Positions 34,512 through 43,269 are shown, counted from the stretch's first letter. The stretch: DNA of 64,000 nucleotides from JBBQFI01 sp038237805 (GCA_038237805.1 JBBRYI010000015.1:1-64000); one strand, 5' to 3'. Notes: generated by a model from the sequence alone, not told the origin. A program made the numbers and translations.

Positions 34512-35366
34512 CTACGAAGTCGCGGGTAACGGCGGAACGAAGACCAAAGGAGCCGGCGTTTCTTTAGCCGGTTCGCTCGTTGCGGCCGCCGGGAGGAGTT
34601 CGCCCTGTGTCAGTTCCGTTTTGCCAATCACTAATTGTCCCGAAAACATTCCGCCCTTTTCCACCGAGATCGCGCGTGCGGTCACATCGCCATCGAGCGA
34701 GCCAGTCTTGTGAATCACGACTACTCCATCGGCGATCACCTCACCGGTCATATGGCCGCGGATCTCGATACTCTTCACGCGAAGGCGACGGAAAAATTGC
34801 ACCTCCGCTTTGCGTTCAACGACCACATGAGAGGCAGTCAACCGTCCGGGAATTTTTCCGCTGAAGTCGATCGTTGCCGCGCCCGAGCAATTCAGGTTGC
34901 CGCGCAGCTTTCCTTCGATCAAGGCGGTGCGACAAATCACGGTGTTGCTGCTGAGGTCGCCTTTCGCCGTTAAGTGCACTTCACCGTGAGTGCGAATGGT
35001 GCGACTGAAGCTCGTCGCGATTTTGTAATCCTGCAGATCGATGTGCGCACTGCAAGCGGGACAAATCGTTGAGCTCGCGGCCGAGCTGACTTCCTGTTTC
35101 GCTTTGCATTCGAAACACTCGATTTGCGAACTGGTTTGTTTGCCCCAAAGATTTTCGAATCTTCGAGCAATCGGAGACGACGGCTCGACGGCTTGCGCCG
35201 CTGGCTTGTCTGATTTTACGCGAAACTTTGGCTGCGCCTTCGGCGCAGCTGGCGCATAATGCCGGCCGCACTGCCGGCACATTGTGCTCTTCGCCGCCGC
35301 ATACTCCATCTGCTGGAAGCCACAGTGAGGACACTCCAGGCTTAACTTAGCAGGCGAAGTTGGCAC
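34512..35366 (-). CDS. Bactofilin-family protein with N-terminal zinc ribbons
   Basis: The 284-residue protein has two CxxC pairs at residues 12-15 (CPHC) and 30-33 (CRQC), and two more at about 84-87 (CFEC) and 101-104 (CPAC), making two zinc ribbons. A bactofilin beta-helix follows from about 125 to 245 with the repeating pattern G.L.G.I.A..V.I.(GKLRGNL, SGKIPGRL, RGHMTGEVIADGVVVI). Bactofilins polymerise into cytoskeletal scaffolds; the zinc ribbons are an unusual addition that may recruit another factor. The start is GTG. It is next to a plain bactofilin 28 bases upstream. Confidence 0.87.
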   Translation of the reverse strand: MPTSPAKLSLECPHCGFQQMEYAAAKSTMCRQCGRHYAPAAPKAQPKFRVKSDKPAAQAVEPSSPIARRFENLWGKQTSSQIECFECKAKQEVSSAASSTICPACSAHIDLQDYKIATSFSRTIRTHGEVHLTAKGDLSSNTVICRTALIEGKLRGNLNCSGAATIDFSGKIPGRLTASHVVVERKAEVQFFRRLRVKSIEIRGHMTGEVIADGVVVIHKTGSLDGDVTARAISVEKGGMFSGQLVIGKTELTQGELLPAAATSEPAKETPAPLVFVPPLPATS

Positions 35367-35394
35367 TGATTACGAACGGTAGAACGCCTCCAAA

Positions 35395-35979
35395 CTACGC
35401 GCGTGCGCCAAACGCAGTTTTCACCGGACTTACCGGCTCATTGCGCATGATTTCCGGTTTTGGTGTCGGAGTCGGTGCCGGCGCCGTCGAAGAATTCATC
35501 TTACTCGCGCCGCTTGTCACCTCCGATTTGCCAATAAAAGTCGCACCTTCCTCGATGACGAGGCGTGTTGCCTTCAAATCACCTTGCAGTGTGCAACGCG
35601 ATTTTAGTTCGCAACGTTCACCGACAGTGATGTTGCCCTGCACCTTACCATACACGGTGATCGATTTGGTTTTAATTTCACCGCGGATGTCCGCATTCTC
35701 ACCGATCGTCAGTACGCCATCGCTATGGATTTCGCCTTCGACTTTGCCGTCGATGAGGAGTTCCTTTTGGAATTTAATCGAGCCCTTAATTTCGACGTCG
35801 CTCGAAAGAACGTCCTTACCAGCATGTTCGGCCATATATTTTCTGTGATCGTTTGTTGTAGATGATGACTTGATTGGTTCTTCGCGGAAAGCAGGACGCT
35901 CGTTCCATTCTGAGCCCGAATTCGGCGAGGTTTCACCGAGTGGGGACGCAGGTCTCTGCGGGATGAATTTCTTCAACAC
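35395..35979 (-). CDS. Bactofilin (polymer-forming cytoskeletal protein)
   Basis: The 194-residue protein has a disordered N-terminus, then the bactofilin core from about residue 58 to 150: SSDVEIKGSIKFQKELLIDGKVEGEI, GVLTIGENADIRGEI and SITVYGKVQGNITVGERCEL show the beta-helix repeat. The Pro/Thr-rich C-terminus is typical. The GTG start at 35979 is not certain; an ATG at 35835 would give a shorter form that still has the whole core. It forms a pair with the zinc-ribbon bactofilin. Confidence 0.9.
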   Translation of the reverse strand: MLKKFIPQRPASPLGETSPNSGSEWNERPAFREEPIKSSSTTNDHRKYMAEHAGKDVLSSDVEIKGSIKFQKELLIDGKVEGEIHSDGVLTIGENADIRGEIKTKSITVYGKVQGNITVGERCELKSRCTLQGDLKATRLVIEEGATFIGKSEVTSGASKMNSSTAPAPTPTPKPEIMRNEPVSPVKTAFGARA

Positions 35980-36041
35980 TCCTCATTATTGTCACCGCAT
36001 GCCGGAGTGTCAATAACTCTCGAATAACAATTCCAAACTTT

Positions 36042-37631
36042 TTATGGAAAGTGGTTAACGCTATAAAGTTTTCCGAAACCACTTTGAAATTTAATGCGCA
36101 TCAATTCTGGCGCCTGACTGGGGCTACGATCCAGAAGACGGCCGAACGCATCGTTAGGAATAGGGGCATTCAAGATCGCTGCCGAATTCTCCAGGACCCG
36201 GTCTGAAGCGTAAACGAAGACCCAGGCGACGCGACGGCGTCGCAGAATATCCCCTGCCGTGCGCGGATCACTTGTTAGGCAGAATCGCGCGCTCTCCGCG
36301 ATGCCGGGCAGGCTTTTGTGCGAACTGCCAGCCACCCCCGGTTGTTCCGACCAATAAGCGATCGCTGGTGAAAGCCACCACGGCGCCAGGAACGCTTGCG
36401 CCTTTGGCGAGCGGATTTGTATCGCCAGAGTACGCCACTCCATTCCTTCCCGTCGTGCTTGTGTTCGCCGTATTGATTCTGACTCGTTAGGCCACAATCG
36501 CGCATCCCAGTCCTGCAAGATCGGAAAAAGTGAAATCGCAAATACAAGCCACGCCAGCGCTCGATATTTGAATGACTCAAGCAACGTTGGCAGTGCAATC
36601 GCGAAGACCAGTCCGAGGAAGTACGCCCATCGCGCCTGGCAAAGCGTCAATACGTAACAAACGATCAGCAAAGTGCCGATCAACGGTAGGGCGCGACGGC
36701 TCGTCGCGCCGACGAATCTCCTGTGCGCTGCAAACCACAAGGTCAACGGCGTCGCAACCAACAACCATCCACACCATCGAAACCAAATCGGGTCGATTGC
36801 AGCTACCGGCTTCAACTCCCCAATCGTGTGCGACCAATTCCGAAAAATGGGATCGTTCGCAAAGATTGGAAAGTGCGGGAGCCGTCGTTCGATTAAGAAT
36901 GCCATCGCCACAACTGCAGCGAAAACGATCCAACCGACCTGCCTTGATCGATTCGTGAACTGTTGCCGATCGCAGATCGCGTAAAAGGCTGCGATGACGA
37001 GAATCAGAACAACCGGCTCGTACAATGAAACCCAAAGCGCCATTCCCCATGTAACACCACTCGTTAGGCTCCAATTTCGTGACGGCGCAATACGCAAACT
37101 GCACTCAGCGCAGATCGCGACCGTAGTAAGAAGGATGAGCAATGATTGATGATCGGGCCGGCCGAGTTCTGTTCCATGAACAAGGATTGGGCTGAGTGCA
37201 AAAAGCAAAAGAGCGGCCCACCGATATCGCAGCTTCATTTGGCGCGACCAGCACGAGAGGAACCAGCCAGTAGCCAATGCTGATAGCGGCGAAATCATGG
37301 CTCCCGCCAGATCGATCGGCTGCGCCGTTAACGGCTTGAGCAAAAGCGCCGCAGTCAGAATCAAATAGTCGAGCGGCGCGGTCGTGTGCGGCGTGGTGCC
37401 TTGCGGAAAATTTTCGAAGTCGTGATGCCGAATGATTGTTCCCGGATGCTGCGCGCAGATTCGCACCCGCGTCATGCGCGCGTAACAATCCGCATCGGTA
37501 AAATAAATATTCCCGGCGACGAAGACGTCCTGATAATTCGCGCAACGCGTTGCGACGATAAGGACGCTCAGAATTATTATTTCGAACACCAGAGCGATCT
37601 GTCGGAGCACGCCGCTATCCGAAATCGGCAT
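36042..37631 (-). CDS. STT3/PglB-like GT-C membrane glycosyltransferase (predicted)
   Basis: This 529-residue protein has about eleven membrane helices. The first external loop holds TDADCYARMTRV (Asp 46 and 48), resembling the DxD and Arg of oligosaccharyltransferase STT3 proteins, followed by the family-like DFENFPQGTTPHTTAPLDYL. Near residue 420, APWWLSPAIAYWSEQPGVAG takes the place of the WWDYG region but without the Asp. It may transfer a lipid-linked sugar, but the substrate is unknown. A 33-bp repeat (36685-36717) lies in frame and encodes FVGATSRRALP in a predicted loop. Three exact copies and one variant of the GCCTAACGA word lie in the gene. Confidence 0.72.
   Translation of the reverse strand: MPISDSGVLRQIALVFEIIILSVLIVATRCANYQDVFVAGNIYFTDADCYARMTRVRICAQHPGTIIRHHDFENFPQGTTPHTTAPLDYLILTAALLLKPLTAQPIDLAGAMISPLSALATGWFLSCWSRQMKLRYRWAALLLFALSPILVHGTELGRPDHQSLLILLTTVAICAECSLRIAPSRNWSLTSGVTWGMALWVSLYEPVVLILVIAAFYAICDRQQFTNRSRQVGWIVFAAVVAMAFLIERRLPHFPIFANDPIFRNWSHTIGELKPVAAIDPIWFRWCGWLLVATPLTLWFAAHRRFVGATSRRALPLIGTLLIVCYVLTLCQARWAYFLGLVFAIALPTLLESFKYRALAWLVFAISLFPILQDWDARLWPNESESIRRTQARREGMEWRTLAIQIRSPKAQAFLAPWWLSPAIAYWSEQPGVAGSSHKSLPGIAESARFCLTSDPRTAGDILRRRRVAWVFVYASDRVLENSAAILNAPIPNDAFGRLLDRSPSQAPELMRIKFQSGFGKLYSVNHFP
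36685..36717. repeat. 33-bp hairpin element inside the STT3-like gene
   Basis: This element matches 46631-46663 in reverse orientation at 32 of 33 bases. The core GGCGCGAC/GTCGCGCC forms an 8-bp stem. Here it lies in the coding sequence and keeps the frame open (33 is divisible by 3). Confidence 0.85.
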
Positions 37632-37658
37632 TCCGAAATCCGCAATCTAAATGTGTCG

Positions 37659-37766
37659 CCGCCAAGCCGCGGTCTTTGGAGCGCCGGGAAAAAGCACAAA
37701 ACACCTGCCCCCACGTTCGCTTCGTTACGGCGTGGCAGCCTTCGCTTTTTCGCTGCGCTCCAAAGC
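37659..37766. repeat. Long inverted repeat flanking GIY-YIG pseudogene (copy 1)
   Basis: This ~108-base unit has terminal arms CTTTGGAGCGC (37674-37684) and GCGCTCCAAAG (37755-37765). A near-identical copy in the same orientation lies at 38026-38131. The shared features include CCAAGCCG, GCGCCGGGAAAAA and the closing TTCGTTACGGCGTGGCAGCC. The 27 bases before it, after the STT3-like start codon, hold nothing else. Confidence 0.85.
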
Positions 37767-37771
37767 AAAAG

Positions 37772-38019
37772 TCAAAAATGACGGCGCGCGAACTCTCGAC
37801 CTGATCCAGATTTCAAATATTTTTCGAATTTCCGCGCTTTGGTTTCGGATTTGAACGCAATGGCCGTTTGATTCGCCATAGTCGATATTTCAACGTGTGC
37901 GCACATGCTCCTCGATTGTGTTCTAAGAAGCGCTCTTCAAGGTCACGCGTGATACCGGTATAATGGATGGTTTCATTTACCTGGCTTATCAGGACATAAA
38001 CATAGAAGAGTTTCTCATC
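37772..38019 (-). pseudogene. GIY-YIG nuclease, frameshifted
   Basis: Read on the minus strand, the first frame gives EKLFYVYVLISQVNETIHYT then GITRDLEERFLEHNRG, with the GIY-YIG core (here YVYVL-YTG), the catalytic Arg region and EHN. After WRI the frame runs off into a nonsense tail. One frame over it resumes as TAIAFKSETKARKFEKYLKS then GSGREFARRHF and a TGA at 37772, the normal family end. A single-base loss near 37866-37872 explains this. No ATG is in frame; the frame continues upstream into the adjoining repeat. Standalone GIY-YIG proteins of this size are related to homing/repair nucleases. The flanking repeats suggest it belonged to a mobile unit. Confidence 0.82.
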
Positions 38020-38025
38020 TGCTGG

Positions 38026-38131
38026 CCTGCCAAGCCGTAGTCTTTGGAGCGCCGGGAAAAAAGCTCAAAAAACTGGCCGCCTTCACTTCGTTACGGCGTG
38101 GCAGCCTTCGCTTTTCGCTGCGCTCCAAAGC
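38026..38131. repeat. Long inverted repeat flanking GIY-YIG pseudogene (copy 2)
   Basis: Arms CTTTGGAGCGC (38042-38052) and GCGCTCCAAAG (38120-38130) match copy 1 in sequence and orientation, with the central TTCGTTACGGCGTGGCAGCC identical. It ends 6 bases from the 3' end of tRNA-Ile2. Confidence 0.85.
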
Positions 38132-38137
38132 GAAGGC

Positions 38138-38210
<73 letters not shown>

Positions 38211-38351
38211 GTCTACTTTGCATAACAAATGCATAACACATCGCCAAGGGCCAACGCTTAAGCCAAAGACTATCTTGAATCCCTGGACCGTCATCAATGC
38301 AGACGTTGGCGAAAACGGCGAAGGCGACAGCTTGCGCACGAATTCTGCGCC

Positions 38352-38945
38352 CTATCCCGATGGGGGGCGCCGCCGCGAAGGGGTTGCATAAAGGATAGGG
38401 TAAGGTGTCGAGTATCTCTCTCTACCCCCTTCAAGTCGTGATCGACTCGTTTCTTGCCTATAGTCTCGATTAACTTGTTCGGCCTGGTTGCGCTCGATGT
38501 TGTTTAAGTTCTGCTGGTTCAAATTTTCTAGACGCTGACGGCGCTCCCCGTCGGTCTCAGATTGATCTGCGTTCGGCTGTGAGCGGGGACCTGACACATG
38601 TTCCGCTCGGGTGTTCGTCCATTCCGTAAACGCGACCCTTTGACTTCGGGTTAGGAGATTCTTCTCGTCTTTTAATGCGGCGATCAAGTCCTCCCCTGCG
38701 CGTTGTTGACGAAGGTCCGCTTCGAGGGCCGCACTGATCGTTTCAGGAATGTGGCGACGATTCACTTCATTAATAATGTTAATTTGCGAATTTCCGCCCC
38801 GCAGCATTAGCGAAACTTCGCTAATGGGCATTGCCTGACGCGCGATTCGCACGTCCTCCGCTGTAGGAGCACTGCAGGCGTTGAGACAAAAGAGAGATGC
38901 GGCACCAAGAAGAGCTACAGCTAGGGGACGATCGATGGGTAACAT
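38352..38945 (-). CDS. Predicted lipoprotein, 197 residues
   Basis: MLPIDRPLAVALLGAASLF leads to a lipobox LNAC (Cys 24). The mature part starts APTAEDVRIARQAMPISEVSLMLRGG, then becomes very rich in Arg, Gln, Asn and Glu (residues 115-175), probably a charged coil. No family recognised; a similar start (isEvslMLRgG) recurs in small verrucomicrobial envelope proteins to my memory, unproven. It stands alone between tRNA-Ile2 and a 342-base gap. The 141 bases between it and the tRNA hold a direct repeat TGCATAACA at 38219-38227 and 38230-38238. Confidence 0.7.
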   Translation of the reverse strand: MLPIDRPLAVALLGAASLFCLNACSAPTAEDVRIARQAMPISEVSLMLRGGNSQINIINEVNRRHIPETISAALEADLRQQRAGEDLIAALKDEKNLLTRSQRVAFTEWTNTRAEHVSGPRSQPNADQSETDGERRQRLENLNQQNLNNIERNQAEQVNRDYRQETSRSRLEGGRERYSTPYPILYATPSRRRPPSG

Positions 38946-39167
38946 AATGTTTTAGCAGCATACACTACGCCGCCGCGCACAGATTCGCTTCGAGAACCGT
39001 TAACGACTTAGGCGGCGGCAGAGGATCGGCGCCTTGGACAGAATTGGCGCGCACACCTTGATGAAAAAGCGGGCGGTTATCAGAAAGCTGGCGACGTTCT
39101 CATCAAAGCTGCCGGACCGGAATTGGTCGCCGCGGGTGGTGGAAAAAAAGGACGAACGGTGCGGGCG

Positions 39168-39216
39168 TGCTCTAACTCCGACATCCGTCGCGTGCAAGCC
39201 GCTGAGCTACAGTCCC
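39168..39216 (-). other. tRNA-like 5' fragment with split D-arm
   Basis: On the minus strand GGGACTGTAGCTCAGCGG (39216-39199) reads like the acceptor strand and D-arm of a tRNA, and TTAGAGCA (39175-39168) completes the D-arm, but 23 extra bases separate the two halves. No anticodon or T-arm follows. It is a degenerate tRNA or a chance match. It lies in the gap 38946-39287, in which I find no gene. Confidence 0.3.
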
Positions 39217-39287
39217 TTCGTTCCATTCGGCTCATGGTTCTCCGAAAGGCTGACCTCTCCGAAAAGTAAAACGCTGTAAGTTGTCTC

Positions 39288-39728
39288 TTAATATCCGAAT
39301 ATCTTTGCGTAAGCGCAGACCTGTCGGAGTTTCACAATTGGGCAGGCGCTTCCGTGTTTGCGCACCCGGCGAGAAGTTCTGTCGACGATCCCCAGTAATC
39401 CACCCGACATGCCGGCTGTCTTGTTGCGAATTAGTTTTGATAAAGATTTAGGTATCTTCGGCAATTCGCCGTGATGACTCTCGAAATATTTTCGCTGTTG
39501 GTATTGGTTCGGGCCTGACGGATATGCACGAATCGATGTCTCATCGGTAAAATTGCCAAACTGACTGTACATGTTCCCAGGCCATTTGTAGGTAAATGGC
39601 GTCCGGCCGACGTACTGATTATTGATTTCGATCCGCGCTCCGCCGGGACTCGACTCAAAGCGCGTATACACCGTGGCCGCCGCACAAGAGCAAAGGCACA
39701 TCATAGCGAGAAGCAAAACCATCTTCAT
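39288..39728 (-). CDS. PEGA-domain-like lipoprotein
   Basis: The N-terminus MKMVLLLAMMCLCSCAAATV has a lipobox (LCSC), and the following VYTRFESSPGGARIEINNQYVGRTPFTYKW is a PEGA repeat, a surface domain of unknown binding role. RAYPSGPNQYQQRKYF is typical of a family of short outer-membrane PEGA lipoproteins that end soon after. Here the reading continues about 50 residues with a basic, unlike composition (from about residue 100), so the original C-terminus may have been lost by frameshift near 39440. Confidence 0.7.
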   Translation of the reverse strand: MKMVLLLAMMCLCSCAAATVYTRFESSPGGARIEINNQYVGRTPFTYKWPGNMYSQFGNFTDETSIRAYPSGPNQYQQRKYFESHHGELPKIPKSLSKLIRNKTAGMSGGLLGIVDRTSRRVRKHGSACPIVKLRQVCAYAKIFGY

Positions 39729-39810
39729 GGGGAGATCATTTATTTTGCCGCTTGATAGGCAACGATTAAATAATTCTTACAATCCTGTGAGAAACGAGCC
39801 AACACAAAAA

Positions 39811-39837
39811 GTGCGACGGTCATAGACCGCCGCTACA
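39811..39837. repeat. Single arm of the TGTAGCGGCGGTC family
   Basis: GTGCGACGGTCATAGACCGCCGCTACA matches the right arm of copies at 30307, 45665 and 55888; the left arm is missing. It lies 60 bases before the DUF885 gene. Confidence 0.7.
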
Positions 39838-39897
39838 AAAGAAATCCCAATCGTTTTGACTTCCGAACATTGAATAACCGCGATTAAAGTCACTGAC

Positions 39898-41691
39898 GTG
39901 AAAACGAGTATTCCTTTCCTCTGCGTCCTTTTGTTTGGAATCTCGGCTGCGCAGGCGCAAGCGGTGCGGGAAAACAAACCAGATGTTTCGAATAAAGCTT
40001 TGATCACAAAGGCGCCGCCGCAGGTGGATCAAGGCGCAATCGCGACGGCAGCAGACGTAGCGGTGTTGCACAAACTGGCGGACGAATATTACGCGTGGCG
40101 CAACGAAAGTTATCCGGTGCAGAGCAGCGATGCGGGGCTGCACAGATGGGACAATCGCCTAACGAGTTACGCGCCTCCAGATCTGGCGAAACGCGCGCAG
40201 CATGAACGCGACTTGCTCGAACAAGTGCGCGCGATCAAAACGGACGCGTGGCCAAAGGACGACCGCATCGATTGGTTATTGTTTCGTTCGCAGCTCGAGC
40301 TCGTTGATTTCAACAATCGCATTCTGAAATTCGAGAGCACGAATCCGCAGGTTTACACGGGCGAATGCATCGCCGGGATTTTTTCACTTCTGAAAAAAGA
40401 TTACGACACGCCACGCAATCGCTCGATCGCGGCCACGGCGCGACTAAAGCAAATGCCGGAGTTGCTCCAGCAAGGGCTCAGCAATTTGCAAAACCCGGTG
40501 AAACTTTACGCGCAGCTCGCGATTCAATCCGCGCGCTCGATCGACTCGCTTTTCAACGACAGTCTTATGGTGCTCGCGGTGGATCTTTCGCCTAACGAAC
40601 GCGATGAACTCGTCAAGGCGCGCGATGCCGCGCTCGCTGCCGTCCACAAATATGCGGACGAAATCGAGAAGCGTTTGCCGAAAATGGTGGACTTCGCGCC
40701 GATGGGTGAAGCGAACTACAACTATTATCTCAAGCGTATCCTTCTCCTGCCGCTCGATGCGGAGCAGGTGGAAATGCTCGGCCGCGCGGAGCTGGGACGT
40801 TATCGCGCTCTGGAATCGCTCCTGCCCGATCCATCAATGGCCGATCCGAATCCGGGACGCAGCAAAAATATTCCGCCCGATCAGGCTTCGTTTCTGAAAG
40901 CGTATGAGAGTCGCGAACAGGAGATGATTAAATTCCTCAAGGACCATCAACTCGTTAGGCTGCCGGATTATTTGGGCAAGTTCGAGATTCGGCAATTGCC
41001 GGAAGCGTTTAAGCCAACCAGTCCCGGCGGCTTCATGAATCCGCCCGGTGTTTACGATAAAGATCCGGCCGGGTTCTATTTGATTCCGACTTACAATCCG
41101 CAGTCGAAGAATTTCTACATCCGCGCGGCGATAGAGGATCCGCGACCGATTCTTGGACATGAAGGAATCCCCGGACATTTTCTTCAGCTCTCCATCGCGA
41201 ATCATGTGAAGGATGAAATTCGTCGTCAGCATCAGGACGGTGTTTTCGTCGAGGGCTGGGCCCTTTACGGCGAGGAGATGCTGATGCGAACGGGGCTGTA
41301 TCCAGATAACTCTGCCGCGCAGGGACAAATTCTGAGATTGTCGCGTTATCGTGCGGCACGCATCGGTGTTGATGTGAATCTCCACACCGGCCGCTGGAGC
41401 TTCGAGCAAGCGGTTAAATATTTCATGGAAGCGGGCGGCCTCGACCGCGAAGCTGCGGAAGGTGAAGCCGCGGGTGCAGCCTCCAGTCCGTTACAGAAGA
41501 TCAGCTACATTACGGGCAAATGGCAGATCATGAATTTGCTCGGTCGATATCGCGACAAGCAGGGCCCAAATTTTCGTCTCGGACAATTTCACGACGACCT
41601 GATCAAAAACGGCAGTCTGCCGCTCTCGATCGTCGAATGGATTTTGCTCGACGATGCGACAGCGATTCAAAAGGTGCTCAGTGAGAAGTAA
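39898..41691 (+). CDS. DUF885 family protein (predicted metal-dependent peptidase-like)
   Basis: The 597-residue protein has a GTG start and a signal peptide ending AQAQA near residue 22, so it is exported. The C-terminal half carries GHEGIPGHFLQLSIAN (His 421, Glu 422, His 426) and VEGWALYGEEML, the conserved metal-site pattern of DUF885 proteins, which resemble M32-type carboxypeptidases. Substrate unknown. The length is normal for the family. Three copies of the GCCTAACGA word (40157, 40590, 40952) lie inside in three different frames. Confidence 0.9.
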   Translation: MKTSIPFLCVLLFGISAAQAQAVRENKPDVSNKALITKAPPQVDQGAIATAADVAVLHKLADEYYAWRNESYPVQSSDAGLHRWDNRLTSYAPPDLAKRAQHERDLLEQVRAIKTDAWPKDDRIDWLLFRSQLELVDFNNRILKFESTNPQVYTGECIAGIFSLLKKDYDTPRNRSIAATARLKQMPELLQQGLSNLQNPVKLYAQLAIQSARSIDSLFNDSLMVLAVDLSPNERDELVKARDAALAAVHKYADEIEKRLPKMVDFAPMGEANYNYYLKRILLLPLDAEQVEMLGRAELGRYRALESLLPDPSMADPNPGRSKNIPPDQASFLKAYESREQEMIKFLKDHQLVRLPDYLGKFEIRQLPEAFKPTSPGGFMNPPGVYDKDPAGFYLIPTYNPQSKNFYIRAAIEDPRPILGHEGIPGHFLQLSIANHVKDEIRRQHQDGVFVEGWALYGEEMLMRTGLYPDNSAAQGQILRLSRYRAARIGVDVNLHTGRWSFEQAVKYFMEAGGLDREAAEGEAAGAASSPLQKISYITGKWQIMNLLGRYRDKQGPNFRLGQFHDDLIKNGSLPLSIVEWILLDDATAIQKVLSEK

Positions 41692-42064
41692 GATCGCGTA
41701 CAGAGCAATTGGCTTGCTTTCGGCTTTCCTGTTCGCGTCGTGTCTCGGAAGCCGTCAATTCCAAATGATACCGGCGGAAGGTCCGCCGCCGACTGCGCAA
41801 TATCTCGAGCTCGAATCTGAAGCTGCCGCCGCCACCGTGCATTTTCCTGCCGGCATCTACACGCTCTACGCAAATGATAGCAACGGATTCTATTATCGCG
41901 CTCCACGAAAAATCTATCAACACACGGGCGGTGGGTCGGTGCCACACGAAGGCGGCGTTTATGTCCGCAAGAGTAATCCCGATAATATTCGCGGATATGT
42001 TTTTATGGCGGGCGCGCTCACGCACGTGGGAAACCTTTCAAACGTTCAGCACAGGTTCCGCTAG
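41681..42064 (+). CDS. Predicted lipoprotein, 127 residues
   Basis: The GTG start at 41681 overlaps the end of the DUF885 gene by 11 bases. RSKIAYRAIGLLSAFLFASC is a lipoprotein signal with lipobox FASC. The mature part has a beta-rich middle (VHFPAGIYTLYANDSNGFYY) and ends with YVFMAGALTHVGNL. No family recognised. Overlap with DUF885 indicates co-expression. Confidence 0.72.
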   Translation: MRSKIAYRAIGLLSAFLFASCLGSRQFQMIPAEGPPPTAQYLELESEAAAATVHFPAGIYTLYANDSNGFYYRAPRKIYQHTGGGSVPHEGGVYVRKSNPDNIRGYVFMAGALTHVGNLSNVQHRFR

Positions 42065-42100
42065 AGAAAGCGGATGGCCGGTCGCTGCGCGCACGAGATA

Positions 42101-42208
42101 AAGAGAGATGTCTCGACTTCGCTCGACATGACAGAATGTTGACGCAACGCACGAGCGGCATGCTCACACCACATTGTCATTCCGAGCGCAGTCGAGGAAT
42201 CTCTCATT
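42101..42208. repeat. Hairpin repeat, GTCATTCCGAGCG family (copy 2)
   Basis: AAGAGAGATGTCTCGACTTCGCTCGACATGACA at the left pairs imperfectly with TGTCATTCCGAGCGCAGTCGAGGAATCTCTCATT at the right. It fills the gap before hflK. Confidence 0.78.
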
Positions 42209-42288
42209 TCTAAACGGGCGATTTCATACTATTAGCGCCGCGCGCATTTCGCTCGACTTCTTGTAGTATTGCCGCAACGTCCGCTCGA

Positions 42289-43269
42289 ATGGCGCAACAA
42301 CCACCAGCACTTCACAACGTCCAGATGCCGCACTTTCCCGTGCGCTTTCTTGTGGGCATCGCCGTTGCACTCTTGCTCATCGTTCTCGTCTGGACTTCGT
42401 ACTACACCGTCCAAGCCGAATCTGAAGCGGTGGTTTTGCGATTCGGAAAATTTTTGAAAACGGTCGAGCCGGGATTGCATTTCAAACTTCCTTTGGGAAT
42501 TGACGTGGTTTCTGTGCTGCCAACGCGGCGGCAGTTGAAACTCGAATTTGGATTCGTCACGCCTGGTTACACCAATCCCGATCAGCCAGCGACAAATCAG
42601 GAAGAAGAAAAGTCGATGGTGACCGGCGATTTGAACGCTGCGCTGGTTGAATGGGTCGTGCAATACCGCATCGATGATCCGAAGCAGTATTTGTTCGATG
42701 TCCGCAATCCGGCGCAGACCTTGCGCGATTTATCGGAAGCGGCGATGCGCGAGGTTATCGGCGATCGAACCGTGGACGAAGTCATCACGATTGGCCGGCA
42801 GGACATCGAAATCTCCGCGTTGGCGCGCATGCAGGAACTGGCGAAACGGTACGCGCTCGGTGTCCGGGTAGATCAGGTGCAGCTGAAGAATGTGAATCCT
42901 CCGGCTGAGGTCCAGGCGTCATTCAACGAAGTGAACAAAGCGCAACAGGATCGCGAGAACGCCATCAACATTGCAAACGGTGATTACAACGAAGCAGTTC
43001 CGCGAGCGAGAGGGCAGGCCGACCAGGCAATTCGCGGCGCCGAAGGTTACCGATTCAAGCGCGTCAATGAAGCGCAGGGCGACGTGGCATCATTCAACGC
43101 GATCCTCCAGCAGTATATCAAGGCGCCGGAAATCACCCGCACTCGGCTCTATCTCGAAACGATGGGTGACGTGCTGCCTGCGACGGGACAGAAGATCATC
43201 ATCGACGACGCGATGCGGAATCTGCTGCCGATCCTCCCGCTTACCGGAAATCCCCTGGAGAAGAAATGA
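42289..43269 (+). CDS. hflK: HflK, SPFH-family modulator of FtsH
   Basis: This 326-residue inner-membrane SPFH protein has one N-terminal helix (residues ~22-41) followed by the prohibitin domain: ESEAVVLRFGKFLKTVEPGLHFKLPLG, NAALVEWVVQYRIDDPKQYLF, VDEVITIGRQDIEISALARMQELA. A C-terminal coiled coil carries NVNPPAEVQASFNEVNKAQQDRENAIN. HflK and HflC form a cage around the FtsH protease. It overlaps hflC as ATGA. Confidence 0.94.
   Translation: MAQQPPALHNVQMPHFPVRFLVGIAVALLLIVLVWTSYYTVQAESEAVVLRFGKFLKTVEPGLHFKLPLGIDVVSVLPTRRQLKLEFGFVTPGYTNPDQPATNQEEEKSMVTGDLNAALVEWVVQYRIDDPKQYLFDVRNPAQTLRDLSEAAMREVIGDRTVDEVITIGRQDIEISALARMQELAKRYALGVRVDQVQLKNVNPPAEVQASFNEVNKAQQDRENAINIANGDYNEAVPRARGQADQAIRGAEGYRFKRVNEAQGDVASFNAILQQYIKAPEITRTRLYLETMGDVLPATGQKIIIDDAMRNLLPILPLTGNPLEKK

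Noticed and set aside
35360..35848. Long plus-strand frame (162 codons) opposite the bactofilin
   Set aside because: Ser/Pro-rich antisense shadow of a gene with strong family signature on the minus strand.
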